Assembly: GCF_000511955.1 (NCBI RefSeq)
Contig: NZ_AZSU01000001.1
Coordinates: 293,872 to 353,767 of the forward strand
Direction: 5' to 3'
DNA length: 59,896 bases
Source: [Clostridium] ultunense DSM 10521
Lineage (GTDB): Bacteria; Bacillota; Clostridia; Tissierellales; Tepidimicrobiaceae
Shown here in pieces: positions 15,705 to 24,035 of this stretch (position 1 is its first letter; every line of letters begins with the position of its first letter). Both the position numbers and the translations under genes were made by a program. The notes under the pieces were generated by a model. It had not been told where the DNA came from. It saw nothing but the letters and a program-made list of their open reading frames with translations, and searched no databases.

Positions 15705-16661
15705 ATGAGAGTTAGATTAGGTTATGTAGCAATTGCTTTAGGTCTTCCCAAAACCACATCATCTAGCAGTGTAACTTATACATATTATCAAAAATTAACA
15801 ACGAAAGAAGAGAAATTAAATAAGCTTAAAAAGGTTTCCTACTCTAATATATTAGATTTAAGAAAAATATTAGAATACAATATAAAAAATAATATTCATT
15901 TCTATAGAATAACTTCATCCCTTATTCCCCTTGCTACTCACCCTGAAGTAAATTGGGATTATAGAAAAATTTTTGCTGTGGACTTTAAGATTATTGGAGA
16001 TTTGATAAAAGAACATAGTATGAGGGTAGATACCCATCCCGATCAGTTTAATGTAATTAATAGTATGGATGATAGGGTAGTAGAAAATACTGAAAGAAAC
16101 CTATGGTTTCATGTAAATTTATTTGAAGACATTGGATATCCTTTTGGGAAAATGATACTTCATATAGGAAGTGGTGCAGGGGGTAAAAAAGATGCTCTTA
16201 AAAGATTTAAAAATAATTTCAGACAATTTCCTGATGAGATAACATCTAAGATTATTTTAGAAAATGATGATAAAACATTTACTGCTAAGGAAACTCTTCA
16301 ACTATGCAATAATTTAGGTGTTCCCATGGTGTTGGATATCCACCATCATATATGCAATAATGATGGTTATAGTATAGATGAGATATTACCGGATATATTA
16401 GACACATGGAAAGACGAAAAACTACCTCCAAAACTTCATTTTTCAAGTCCTAAGAATCACTCAAAAGATAGGAAACATGCAGACTTTATTAATGGTAATG
16501 ATTTTGTTGAATTCATAGAGCTTTGTAAGCCATTAAATAAAGATATAGATATTATGTTAGAAGCAAAGAAAAAGGATCTTGCCCTATTTAATCTTGTAGA
16601 GTCCATAAAAAACTTAAGAAAGGATTGGAAGTGGATAGATTCTTCCACCTTTGAGTTGTAA
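15705..16661 (+). CDS. uvsE: UV damage endonuclease UvsE
   Basis: A 318-residue enzyme of the UVDE family that nicks DNA immediately 5' of UV photoproducts and some abasic sites, starting alternative excision repair. It is a TIM barrel with metal ligands. Visible motifs are MRVRLGYVAIALGL, HFYRITSSLIPLATHPEVNW, DTHPDQFNVINS, HIGSGAGGKKDALKRF, ENDDKTFTAKETLQLC, VLDIHHH and DIMLEAKKKDLALFNL. The length is normal and all metal-binding blocks are present. The ATG follows GGGGGTGTATTT. It stands alone between divergent DUF1538 and a convergent small gene. UvsE is common in spore formers, where it can help survive UV damage. Confidence 0.95.
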   Translation: MRVRLGYVAIALGLPKTTSSSSVTYTYYQKLTTKEEKLNKLKKVSYSNILDLRKILEYNIKNNIHFYRITSSLIPLATHPEVNWDYRKIFAVDFKIIGDLIKEHSMRVDTHPDQFNVINSMDDRVVENTERNLWFHVNLFEDIGYPFGKMILHIGSGAGGKKDALKRFKNNFRQFPDEITSKIILENDDKTFTAKETLQLCNNLGVPMVLDIHHHICNNDGYSIDEILPDILDTWKDEKLPPKLHFSSPKNHSKDRKHADFINGNDFVEFIELCKPLNKDIDIMLEAKKKDLALFNLVESIKNLRKDWKWIDSSTFEL

Positions 16662-16691
16662 GCTAAGATAAAGATGACTATGAAGGGTACC

Positions 16692-16952
16692 TTAATTTAT
16701 GTATACTCTAAATACCTTAACAACATAGTCATCTAGTCCAGATTTTGTTAATAGAACAATAGATGGTATTTTATTACCTAAAAATTCAATCCTATAAGCT
16801 TTAAAACCATCTTCATCTAAGCTTTCATCCCTATTTACAGTTACTTCATTTCTATTAGCAATTTTATATTTTTCAAGTATATTAATAATCCGTTCTTCTA
16901 ACTCTCCTGTTGGGCATTCAAGTATCTTTATTTTATTAATAGCTTTTTCCAC
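16692..16952 (-). CDS. small hypothetical protein
   Basis: An 86-residue protein I do not recognise. It looks like an alpha/beta fold: MEKAINKIKILECPTGELEERIINILEKYKIANRNEVTV, then FKAYRIEFLGNKIPSIVLLT and a basic C-terminus. It has one Cys and no signal or membrane helix. The ribosome site GGAGGTTGAAA supports the ATG. It is convergent with uvsE, with 30 bases between stops. No operon partner is present. Confidence 0.6.
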   Translation of the reverse strand: MEKAINKIKILECPTGELEERIINILEKYKIANRNEVTVNRDESLDEDGFKAYRIEFLGNKIPSIVLLTKSGLDDYVVKVFRVYIN

Positions 16953-17110
16953 ATTTTCAACCTCCTTTTCCTAGTTATCATAGCCAAAAAGCAGATCATT
17001 ATTCGGAAATTTCTATTAAGTTTAATATAATTTTAATCAATAATATCACAAAATTATTATTATGAACATATTATTTAATAATGTCAATTATTTTACAAGG
17101 AGGGGATTTT

Positions 17111-17920
17111 TTGGACTATATTAGTTTTGAAAAGGAAGCATTATTTGAGCAACGGTTTTGGCTCCAAATTTTAGGGGATCATGCCAGGTTTATTTATAAC
17201 ACTTTATCGTCTTCTGAAAAAGAGAAGATTGAAAAGGCTATTTATTTTATACGTATATTTGATGAATTGTTAGAAGAAGCAAGGATGTCTTTAGATGGAA
17301 GACAGGTTTATGAATTAATGTTAAAATCTCAGCATCATTCTAAGGACATAAGGGAGTTTAAATTAGAGTTAATAAAAGAGCATTTAGTAGGAAATATAAT
17401 TATTGGTCTTTCACCTACATTTGTAAATCATATGGTAAACGAAGTGGAAGAATATCTTCGAATTTTACAATGTTTGATATCTGATAAAATACCAACAGCT
17501 CATCCTATACATTACCATAAACTATGGCTACCAGATGCATCTGGTCATGCTGACGCTGTTAAATGCGAATTAGATAGTGTTGAAACAGAATTAAGGGAAA
17601 AGAGCCAAAAATTTGTTGTGGAGTTTAATAATCTATTTATTAAAGCAAATGAGTTTTCGGGTTATCTGAGAACCTGTGTTCAAGATTTTCCTGCTCTACA
17701 TAGATTAAATTATCAAGCTGAATATAAAATACAGTTATTTATGGAATTTTTGAAGGAAATAGAAGAGTTAAGATTATCTAAAGAGGCGGTTGGTACATTG
17801 ATGCCTCTTATGGTTGACCATATGTTAAGAGAAGAATGTTATTATATAACTAAACTATCTAAAGTGTCTAAAGTAGATATGCCCGACTGTGATCCAACCA
17901 AACCAAGAGTGAAGGACTAA
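17111..17920 (+). CDS. DUF2935 protein (four-helix-bundle type)
   Basis: A 269-residue protein of the DUF2935 family, common in Firmicutes and thought to be a pair of hemerythrin- or ferritin-like four-helix bundles. The sequence LDYISFEKEALFEQRFWLQILGDHARFI matches the family start, and metal-type residues recur (HARF, EAR, HHSKD, then HAD, HMLREECYY). I place the start at TTG 17111, 5 bases after AAGGAGGGG; an ATG at 17081 is in frame but lies upstream of that site and adds atypical residues. The function is unknown; peroxide or metal handling is a guess. It is convergent with a small unknown gene, and a hairpin overlapping the latter's end terminates it. Confidence 0.85.
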   Translation: MDYISFEKEALFEQRFWLQILGDHARFIYNTLSSSEKEKIEKAIYFIRIFDELLEEARMSLDGRQVYELMLKSQHHSKDIREFKLELIKEHLVGNIIIGLSPTFVNHMVNEVEEYLRILQCLISDKIPTAHPIHYHKLWLPDASGHADAVKCELDSVETELREKSQKFVVEFNNLFIKANEFSGYLRTCVQDFPALHRLNYQAEYKIQLFMEFLKEIEELRLSKEAVGTLMPLMVDHMLREECYYITKLSKVSKVDMPDCDPTKPRVKD

Positions 17921-17929
17921 AAAATATTG

Positions 17930-17976
17930 AAGATGGTTTAAGGCAATATTAAATATTCTGCCATGAACCATCTTTT
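17930..17976 (+). terminator. terminator of the DUF2935 gene
   Basis: AAGATGGTT pairs with AACCATCTT, with GGCA/TGCC inside, followed by TTTT. It lies within the last codons of the convergent gene on the other strand. Confidence 0.7.
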
Positions 17977-18161
17977 GTGCATATTAGCTTTGAACCATCG
18001 TCTTTTGTAATAATAGAGCCAACTGCATGCCTCATACCTGCATATATGCAAAAAGGGTCTTTTTCCGCATTACCAACGGGTTGTTTAGAAATTGATTTTA
18101 TTCTATTTGGAGCAGAAATAAGATTTACTGAAATATCGTCTCTTTTATTGTGATTTTTCAT
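17949..18161 (-). CDS. small Cys-containing hypothetical protein
   Basis: A 70-residue protein: MKNHNKRDDISVNLISAPNR, then VGNAEKDPFCIYAGMRHAVG, then SIITKDDGSKLICTKDGSWQ. The C-terminal half resembles short beta domains of the C-x-Y-x-G-x...G-S-x-I...C-x-x-G-x-W type (DUF1496-like). That match is by eye and weak. The ATG at 18161 follows AAAGGAGTAATTTA; the frame extends upstream to 18206 without a ribosome site. The two Cys at about residues 38 and 61 may bind metal or form a disulphide. It lies between DUF2935 and dps. Confidence 0.55.
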   Translation of the reverse strand: MKNHNKRDDISVNLISAPNRIKSISKQPVGNAEKDPFCIYAGMRHAVGSIITKDDGSKLICTKDGSWQNI

Positions 18162-18260
18162 TAAATTACTCCTTTCATATGCTATATTTATTATTTTGAT
18201 CAACAACTCAAATATTATTCAAAGAATACCATTTAGAGCATAATGTTTTACGCAATGAAA

Positions 18261-18286
18261 GAAGCATCCTTCAACAAGGATGCTTC
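18261..18286 (-). terminator. terminator of dps
   Basis: GAAGCATCCT pairs with AGGATGCTTC, and the minus strand continues TTTC. It lies 9 bases after the dps stop. The stem nearly duplicates the one at 9242-9271. Confidence 0.7.
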
Positions 18287-18294
18287 AAAATACT

Positions 18295-18729
18295 TTATTG
18301 TAGCATAGCTTCAACGAACCATATGTTTTTGCTTAAATCGGCAACATAGTCTTCAAACATTGCAACAGTTTCAAAATCTCCTTCTTCATCTGCTGTATTT
18401 CTAATTTCTGTTGCTAGTTCTTTCATGGATTCTAAATCCATTTTAATAATTTCTAGAGATTCTTTTACTAAAAAGTCTTTTGCTTTGATTTCATCAATAG
18501 TTGCTATTTCTAGATATTCTGCCATTGTAGATAAAGGTGTTACTTTTTTAGTCTTCAATAGTTCAGCTACTTCATCAAAATTTTCAAATAGTTGGTCATA
18601 AATTTCTTCTGTAAATTTGTGGACTTCCATAAATTGATTTCCTACTACATTCCAATGGATATTGTGTAATTTTATATTTAGCACACTTAGATTGGCTAGA
18701 TATTTTTGTAATAGATCAATATGTTTCAT
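18295..18729 (-). CDS. dps: Dps-family ferritin-like protein
   Basis: A 144-residue ferritin-like protein of the Dps type, which forms dodecamers that oxidise and store iron and protect DNA from peroxide. The intersubunit ferroxidase signature is NIHWNVVGNQFMEVHKFTEEIYDQLFENFDEVAELL, giving His, His, Asp and Glu ligands, with E in EIRNTADEEGDFETVAMFEDY later. The ATG at 18729 (MKHIDLLQKY) lies 7 bases after GGAGGG; a TTG at 18744 would include that site. It is divergent from an HxlR-type regulator across a 10-1-10 palindrome, so regulation by that protein or a peroxide sensor is plausible. Confidence 0.92.
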   Translation of the reverse strand: MKHIDLLQKYLANLSVLNIKLHNIHWNVVGNQFMEVHKFTEEIYDQLFENFDEVAELLKTKKVTPLSTMAEYLEIATIDEIKAKDFLVKESLEIIKMDLESMKELATEIRNTADEEGDFETVAMFEDYVADLSKNIWFVEAMLQ

Positions 18730-18777
18730 TCTATATCCCTCCAAATATTTATATATTAATTATTATCTTCTATTAAC

Positions 18778-18798
18778 TATATTATATGATATAATATA
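18778..18798. promoter_or_regulatory. 10-1-10 palindrome between dps and hxlR
   Basis: TATATTATAT and its exact complement flank a single G. It also contains TATAAT of a possible hxlR promoter (18790-18795). It may be the operator of the HxlR protein or a PerR-like box. It does not match the PerR consensus exactly, and AT-richness makes chance symmetry possible. Confidence 0.45.
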
Positions 18799-18838
18799 AG
18801 ATACAAAAAGGCACAAATATGTTAGTAGGAGTGAAATA

Positions 18839-19144
18839 ATGGAAACAAAGATTTTTAATGGATTTCAAATTGTACAAGATTTAATTAAGTTGAGATGGGT
18901 ACCTGAAATCTTAAAATCTATTCATCTTGGTAATCAACGTTATAGTGATATTTTAAAAAGCATCCCATATCTAAGCCATACAGAGCTAAATAGGAAATTA
19001 AACATCCTTATAGATAAAAAAGTTATAGAGAAGACCATTAATGGGAACAATACTTATTATTCTTTACTTAACTTTGGAGATGATTTAGTACATATTTTTT
19101 ATCATCTTGAAGATTTAGAAGATAAATATTTTCAAACTTCTTAG
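18839..19144 (+). CDS. HxlR-family transcriptional regulator
   Basis: A 101-residue winged-helix protein of the HxlR (MarR-like) family. The pattern WVPEILKSIHLGNQRYSDILKSIPYLSHTELNRKLNILIDKKVIEKT matches the family's helix-turn-helix region, followed by the wing SLLNFGDDLVHIFYHLEDL. It lacks the N-terminal Cys used by many thiol-sensing HxlR proteins, so it may sense something else. It is divergent from dps, and the ATG follows TAGGAGTGAAATA. The strong hairpin at 19180-19220 ends the unit. Confidence 0.85.
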   Translation: METKIFNGFQIVQDLIKLRWVPEILKSIHLGNQRYSDILKSIPYLSHTELNRKLNILIDKKVIEKTINGNNTYYSLLNFGDDLVHIFYHLEDLEDKYFQTS

Positions 19145-19179
19145 AATAATTATTTAATTCTAGTTGAAAAAGTAAGATA

Positions 19180-19220
19180 ATATAGATTTAGGGGATTCAA
19201 CAACTCCCCTAAATCTATAT
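19180..19220. terminator. strong bidirectional terminator (hxlR / amidohydrolase)
   Basis: A perfect 16-bp stem ATATAGATTTAGGGGA/TCCCCTAAATCTATAT has a 9-base loop between two converging genes. Confidence 0.85.
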
Positions 19221-19227
19221 ATACACA

Positions 19228-20829
19228 TTACCATTTTTCATAGACGAATTCTCCGTTTACCATGGTTTTTTCAACTTTAATATCCTTAATTTCAAGTTCT
19301 TCAATAGTAAAGATATCTCTATCTAATACAATTAAGTCAGCTACATAGTTTGGTTTTAGTCTTCCTTTAAAATTCTCTTTAAATTCATTGAAGGCACTAC
19401 CTATTGTATAGGCGTCAATAACATCCTGTAATTCCATTTTTTCCTTTGGATAAAAGCCCCCCTTAGGGTTGCCATCCATCCCTCGTCTTGTTATTGCACA
19501 ATAAATATTAGGGAATGGGTTGCAATCTTCTACTGGAGCATCTGTACCAAAGCTTATAGGAGTACCTAATTGGTATAATGTATTAAAAGCGTAAGAAGTA
19601 CTTGATAATTCTTTTCCAACACGAGATTCTACAATTTTAAGATCATAGTCCAAAAATATAGGTTGATACATAATAGGTATATTCAATCTAGCTATTCTTT
19701 CTAGTTGTTCCATGCTGGTAATTTGACAGTGAACAATTCCATGGCGTAGATTATTTTTCCCGTTTTTCATAGTTTTTTCATAGGCATTAATAACACTTTC
19801 TACAGCCCCGTCTCCAATGGCATGGGTTACTACCCTGATACCATATTCTGTTGCTAAATCACATAGTTCCTGTAATTGTTCATCAGTTAATGCTGCTACG
19901 CCTTTAGTACCTGGAGCATCTTCATAATCCTTTAACATTAAGGCAGTTCTAGCTCCTAGAGAACCATCTTTAAATAGTTTTAAAGCTCCTTTAGATAGGA
20001 AGTTTTCATCGCATTGACCTTCCTTAAATTCCGATTCTAAATAGTCTTTAAAATCATCTATGTCCTGAAAATTAAATTGAATTCCATATCTTAATTTGGT
20101 TTTCTTATTATCATAAATGCTGTGGATAATATTGAACATACTTTTAAATTCTTTATTTGATACATCACAGGATTGGACAGAAGTTATTCCAACGCTTAGA
20201 GCATAGTTGGCAGCTTTTAAAAAATCTTTTTCTATATCTTCATGGTTTTTTTCAGGTATAACTGATTTAATTAGACTTACAGCATTTTCATTAAAAACTC
20301 CATTAGGTTTTCCTTCACTATCCAATTCTATAGTTCCACCATCTACAAAAGTATTTTCATCTATTCCTAGTACTTCTAAAGCTTTTGTATTTCCTACAGA
20401 AACATGTCCACACACTCTATCAAATACTATAGGGATTTCTGTAGATATTCTATCTAGATCCAATCGATTGAGTAGACGCTTTTCACCAGTGGTAAAACAA
20501 TCTTGATTCCATCCACGACCATATAGGACAGTCAAACCCTTGTTTTCCTCTAAAAATTTTCTACCCAACTGAATAATTTCATCTATTGATTTTCCGGAAG
20601 TTAAGTTACAGCATGACATTACAGCGCCGACAGAAGCAAGGTGCATATGACTATCGTTAAAGCCTGGCAAAACAGTTTTTCCTTGAAGGTCCATTACATT
20701 GTCAGCATTATTATTAAGGATTTCTTCATTAGAACCAACCTGTTTAATCCTTCCATTTTCAATGAGTAAGGCTTCTTGAAAATTGTTTTTTTCAACATAA
20801 ATTTTACCGTTTTTTAAAATTGTTCTCAA
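19228..20829 (-). CDS. amidohydrolase of the YtcJ type
   Basis: A metal-dependent amidohydrolase of the YtcJ-like (DUF amidohydro_3) group, about 533 residues. Metal-site motifs are PGFNDSHMHLAS near residue 60, VVTHAIGDGAVE and HGIVHCQITS, with the late SFGTDAPVEDCNPFPNIYCAI. The substrate is unknown; it hydrolyses a C-N bond. It is 5 bases downstream of the amino-acid permease gene controlled by the lysine riboswitch, so it is very likely cotranscribed. Its substrate may be a lysine-containing or acylated amine. I use the TTG at 20829 (LRTILKNGKIY), because AAGGAG lies 11 bases upstream; the ATG at 20838 abuts that site. Confidence 0.83.
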   Translation of the reverse strand: MRTILKNGKIYVEKNNFQEALLIENGRIKQVGSNEEILNNNADNVMDLQGKTVLPGFNDSHMHLASVGAVMSCCNLTSGKSIDEIIQLGRKFLEENKGLTVLYGRGWNQDCFTTGEKRLLNRLDLDRISTEIPIVFDRVCGHVSVGNTKALEVLGIDENTFVDGGTIELDSEGKPNGVFNENAVSLIKSVIPEKNHEDIEKDFLKAANYALSVGITSVQSCDVSNKEFKSMFNIIHSIYDNKKTKLRYGIQFNFQDIDDFKDYLESEFKEGQCDENFLSKGALKLFKDGSLGARTALMLKDYEDAPGTKGVAALTDEQLQELCDLATEYGIRVVTHAIGDGAVESVINAYEKTMKNGKNNLRHGIVHCQITSMEQLERIARLNIPIMYQPIFLDYDLKIVESRVGKELSSTSYAFNTLYQLGTPISFGTDAPVEDCNPFPNIYCAITRRGMDGNPKGGFYPKEKMELQDVIDAYTIGSAFNEFKENFKGRLKPNYVADLIVLDRDIFTIEELEIKDIKVEKTMVNGEFVYEKW

Positions 20830-20834
20830 AAAAA

Positions 20835-22253
20835 TCATCTCCTTAATATTTGTTTTTCATTTTTATTTTGTCTACTAAAATAAAGATAAAACAATATGCC
20901 AATAGCAGGAATAGCTAAGCCTATTATTGAAGTTTGAGGATCTTCGATAAATGTGTTAATCATTAAACCAATAAATATTAAGGTTGTTAGTATGATGGTA
21001 ATAGGATAACCAGCTACCTTATAAGGTCTTTTTAAATTAGGAAACTTTTTTCTATAAATTATGACCGCATATACACCTAAAGTATTGAATAACATTCCTG
21101 AAAATACAACTAAAGAAGTTAGTTGATTTAAGTTTCTAAATAATACTAGTACAATGGATATTAAACATTGGGCGATTAAAGGAGCATATGGGACTTTATA
21201 TTTTGGATGTAATTTGCCAAAGCTTTTAAAGAAATGGCCTTCTACACTCATTGCATAATATGCTCTTGGAAAGGCTAAAATGCATCCGTTCAAAGCTCCA
21301 AACATTGATACTACCATACCTAAAATAACCAATAGGCTACCAGATTTGCCCATTAGGCTTTCTGCTGCATAGCTTCCTAGATAGTACTCATTATTTGCTA
21401 TTAAATTTTCAATTTCATTAAAAGGTATAACCCTATATATAGAATAATTGAATAGGGTGTATAAAATTGTTATAGAGACTATAGAAATAATGATGGCAAG
21501 GGGTAGATTTTTTCTTGGGTTTTTTAGTTCTTCAGCTACAGTATTTAAATTAGTCCATCCTTCATAAGCCCAGAGGCTAGCAATTACTGCAAAGGCCACC
21601 ATGCTAATAATTGAACCAAAGCTTACATCTGCTGTTTTTGGAATTAGGCTTAAATCTGGGGATACTTCTCCGAATAACAATCCTAATACCATTATAATAC
21701 CAATAGGTATTAATTTTGCAATCATAGAAATATTTTGTAATTTAGATCCAAATTTGACACCAAAATAATTTATAATGGTTAGTCCTATGATTAATCCAAT
21801 AGCTACAAATTTTATAGTCCATTCTCCCATGGGAATAATAGCGGTTAAAGCGCTAGGTAAAGCAATTGCTATGGCAGCAATAGAACCTGGACCACCAATT
21901 AACCAACTGGTAAATCCATTTAAAAAACCAACGGCAGGAGAGTAAGCTTTATTTAAATATACAGTCATACCGCCAGCCCTGGGATCGGAAGCGCCTAGCT
22001 CTGCATAACAAATACCTCCTAGCAATGAAACTAACCCACCTAAAATCCAACTTAACAAGGCTAAGCCTAAACTCATGCCTGTTCTCATTAATACATATGA
22101 ACCTAGATAGAAAATACCTGATCCTACCATTATTCCACCTAGAATACTAACCCCGCCAAATAAACTAATTTCTTTTTTAAAACCTGAATCCGTTGAATGT
22201 GTTGAACCTCTTGAATTCATTGTATTAATTAATTGTTCTGATCGATTTAACAA
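20835..22253 (-). CDS. APC-family amino acid permease under a lysine riboswitch
   Basis: A 472-residue amino acid-polyamine-organocation transporter with twelve membrane helices. Markers are LFGGVSILGGIMVGSGIFYLGSYV in helix 1 and GGMTVYLNKAYSPAVGFLNG. It resembles LAT/serine-threonine exchanger-type members. Lysine as substrate is inferred from the lysine riboswitch just upstream and not from the sequence. The TTG start (MLNRSEQLINT) lies 8 bases after GGGAGG; the next ATG (22223) has no ribosome site. It is followed by an amidohydrolase in the same unit. With lysine bound, the riboswitch terminator at 22348-22375 should stop transcription. Confidence 0.88.
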   Translation of the reverse strand: MLNRSEQLINTMNSRGSTHSTDSGFKKEISLFGGVSILGGIMVGSGIFYLGSYVLMRTGMSLGLALLSWILGGLVSLLGGICYAELGASDPRAGGMTVYLNKAYSPAVGFLNGFTSWLIGGPGSIAAIAIALPSALTAIIPMGEWTIKFVAIGLIIGLTIINYFGVKFGSKLQNISMIAKLIPIGIIMVLGLLFGEVSPDLSLIPKTADVSFGSIISMVAFAVIASLWAYEGWTNLNTVAEELKNPRKNLPLAIIISIVSITILYTLFNYSIYRVIPFNEIENLIANNEYYLGSYAAESLMGKSGSLLVILGMVVSMFGALNGCILAFPRAYYAMSVEGHFFKSFGKLHPKYKVPYAPLIAQCLISIVLVLFRNLNQLTSLVVFSGMLFNTLGVYAVIIYRKKFPNLKRPYKVAGYPITIILTTLIFIGLMINTFIEDPQTSIIGLAIPAIGILFYLYFSRQNKNEKQILRR

Positions 22254-22347
22254 TATTTTTACCTCCCAAATCTAATTCTGTGAAATAAATTTTAAAACTA
22301 ACTTTTAATTAAATTTAAAATATGTTTTAATCTACAAAAAATATAAA

Positions 22348-22375
22348 AAGCATTTGACAGGTATGCCAAATGCTT
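22348..22375 (-). terminator. riboswitch expression-platform terminator
   Basis: AAGCATTTG pairs with CAAATGCTT across a 10-base loop. On the minus strand it is followed by TTTTTATATTTTTT. It lies between the lysine aptamer and the permease gene, as expected for lysine-off control. Confidence 0.85.
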
Positions 22376-22384
22376 CTGTTAATA

Positions 22385-22615
22385 GCAAAGCTAAAGACAT
22401 CCTCTCCCCCTTTCTGGCCCATAGTGAGATAGCTCAACATCAAAGTATCGGGCAGATACAATGATGACAGTCCTACACCTATTCGATGCAGGCCCAGCCT
22501 CAGATTTTGGTATCTGACACTTCGGCGATAACTCCTTTCCCTATACATCATTGGCTTCCGGCCTTAATATAGGTACTCTTAGTAATCGCGCCTCTACCTC
22601 ACCCTTGGAGGATGA
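22385..22615 (-). ncRNA. lysine riboswitch (L box) aptamer
   Basis: On the minus strand the conserved lysine aptamer blocks occur in order: TAGAGGCGCGATTACTAAGAG (P1/P2 region), AAAGGAGTTATCGCCGAAGTG (the TCGCCGAA block) and GGGCCTGCATCGAATAGG (the GGGxxTGCA region). The 3' side reads GGGCCAGAAAGGGGGAGAGGA. A terminator hairpin follows at 22348-22375, then the permease gene. In the L-box family, lysine binding promotes the terminator, so the permease and amidohydrolase should be repressed by lysine. The edges are approximate. Confidence 0.87.
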
Positions 22616-22692
22616 GGATTTTTATGAAGTTTTTTAATATGATAGCATTAAGTCTAGACATTGTCAAGGAGAAATGAAGAATTTTCTTTTAT

Positions 22693-23868
<1,176 letters not shown>

Positions 23869-24035
23869 CTATATCAATTATATCATGTTTTATGATATTG
23901 ATGAAAACCTATGAATATAGTCTTGCTTTAATTTGTAATATGAATTTAATATACATATTATTAAGAAAATCTAAAATATAAGATATAATATAAGCAATAG
24001 ACATTATTCATTATGAAATAGAAAGGAGTGGAAAT

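Noticed and set aside
22327-22551. Open frame on the minus strand within 22327-22551
   Set aside because: It lies inside the lysine riboswitch aptamer, and the conserved RNA blocks explain the sequence better.
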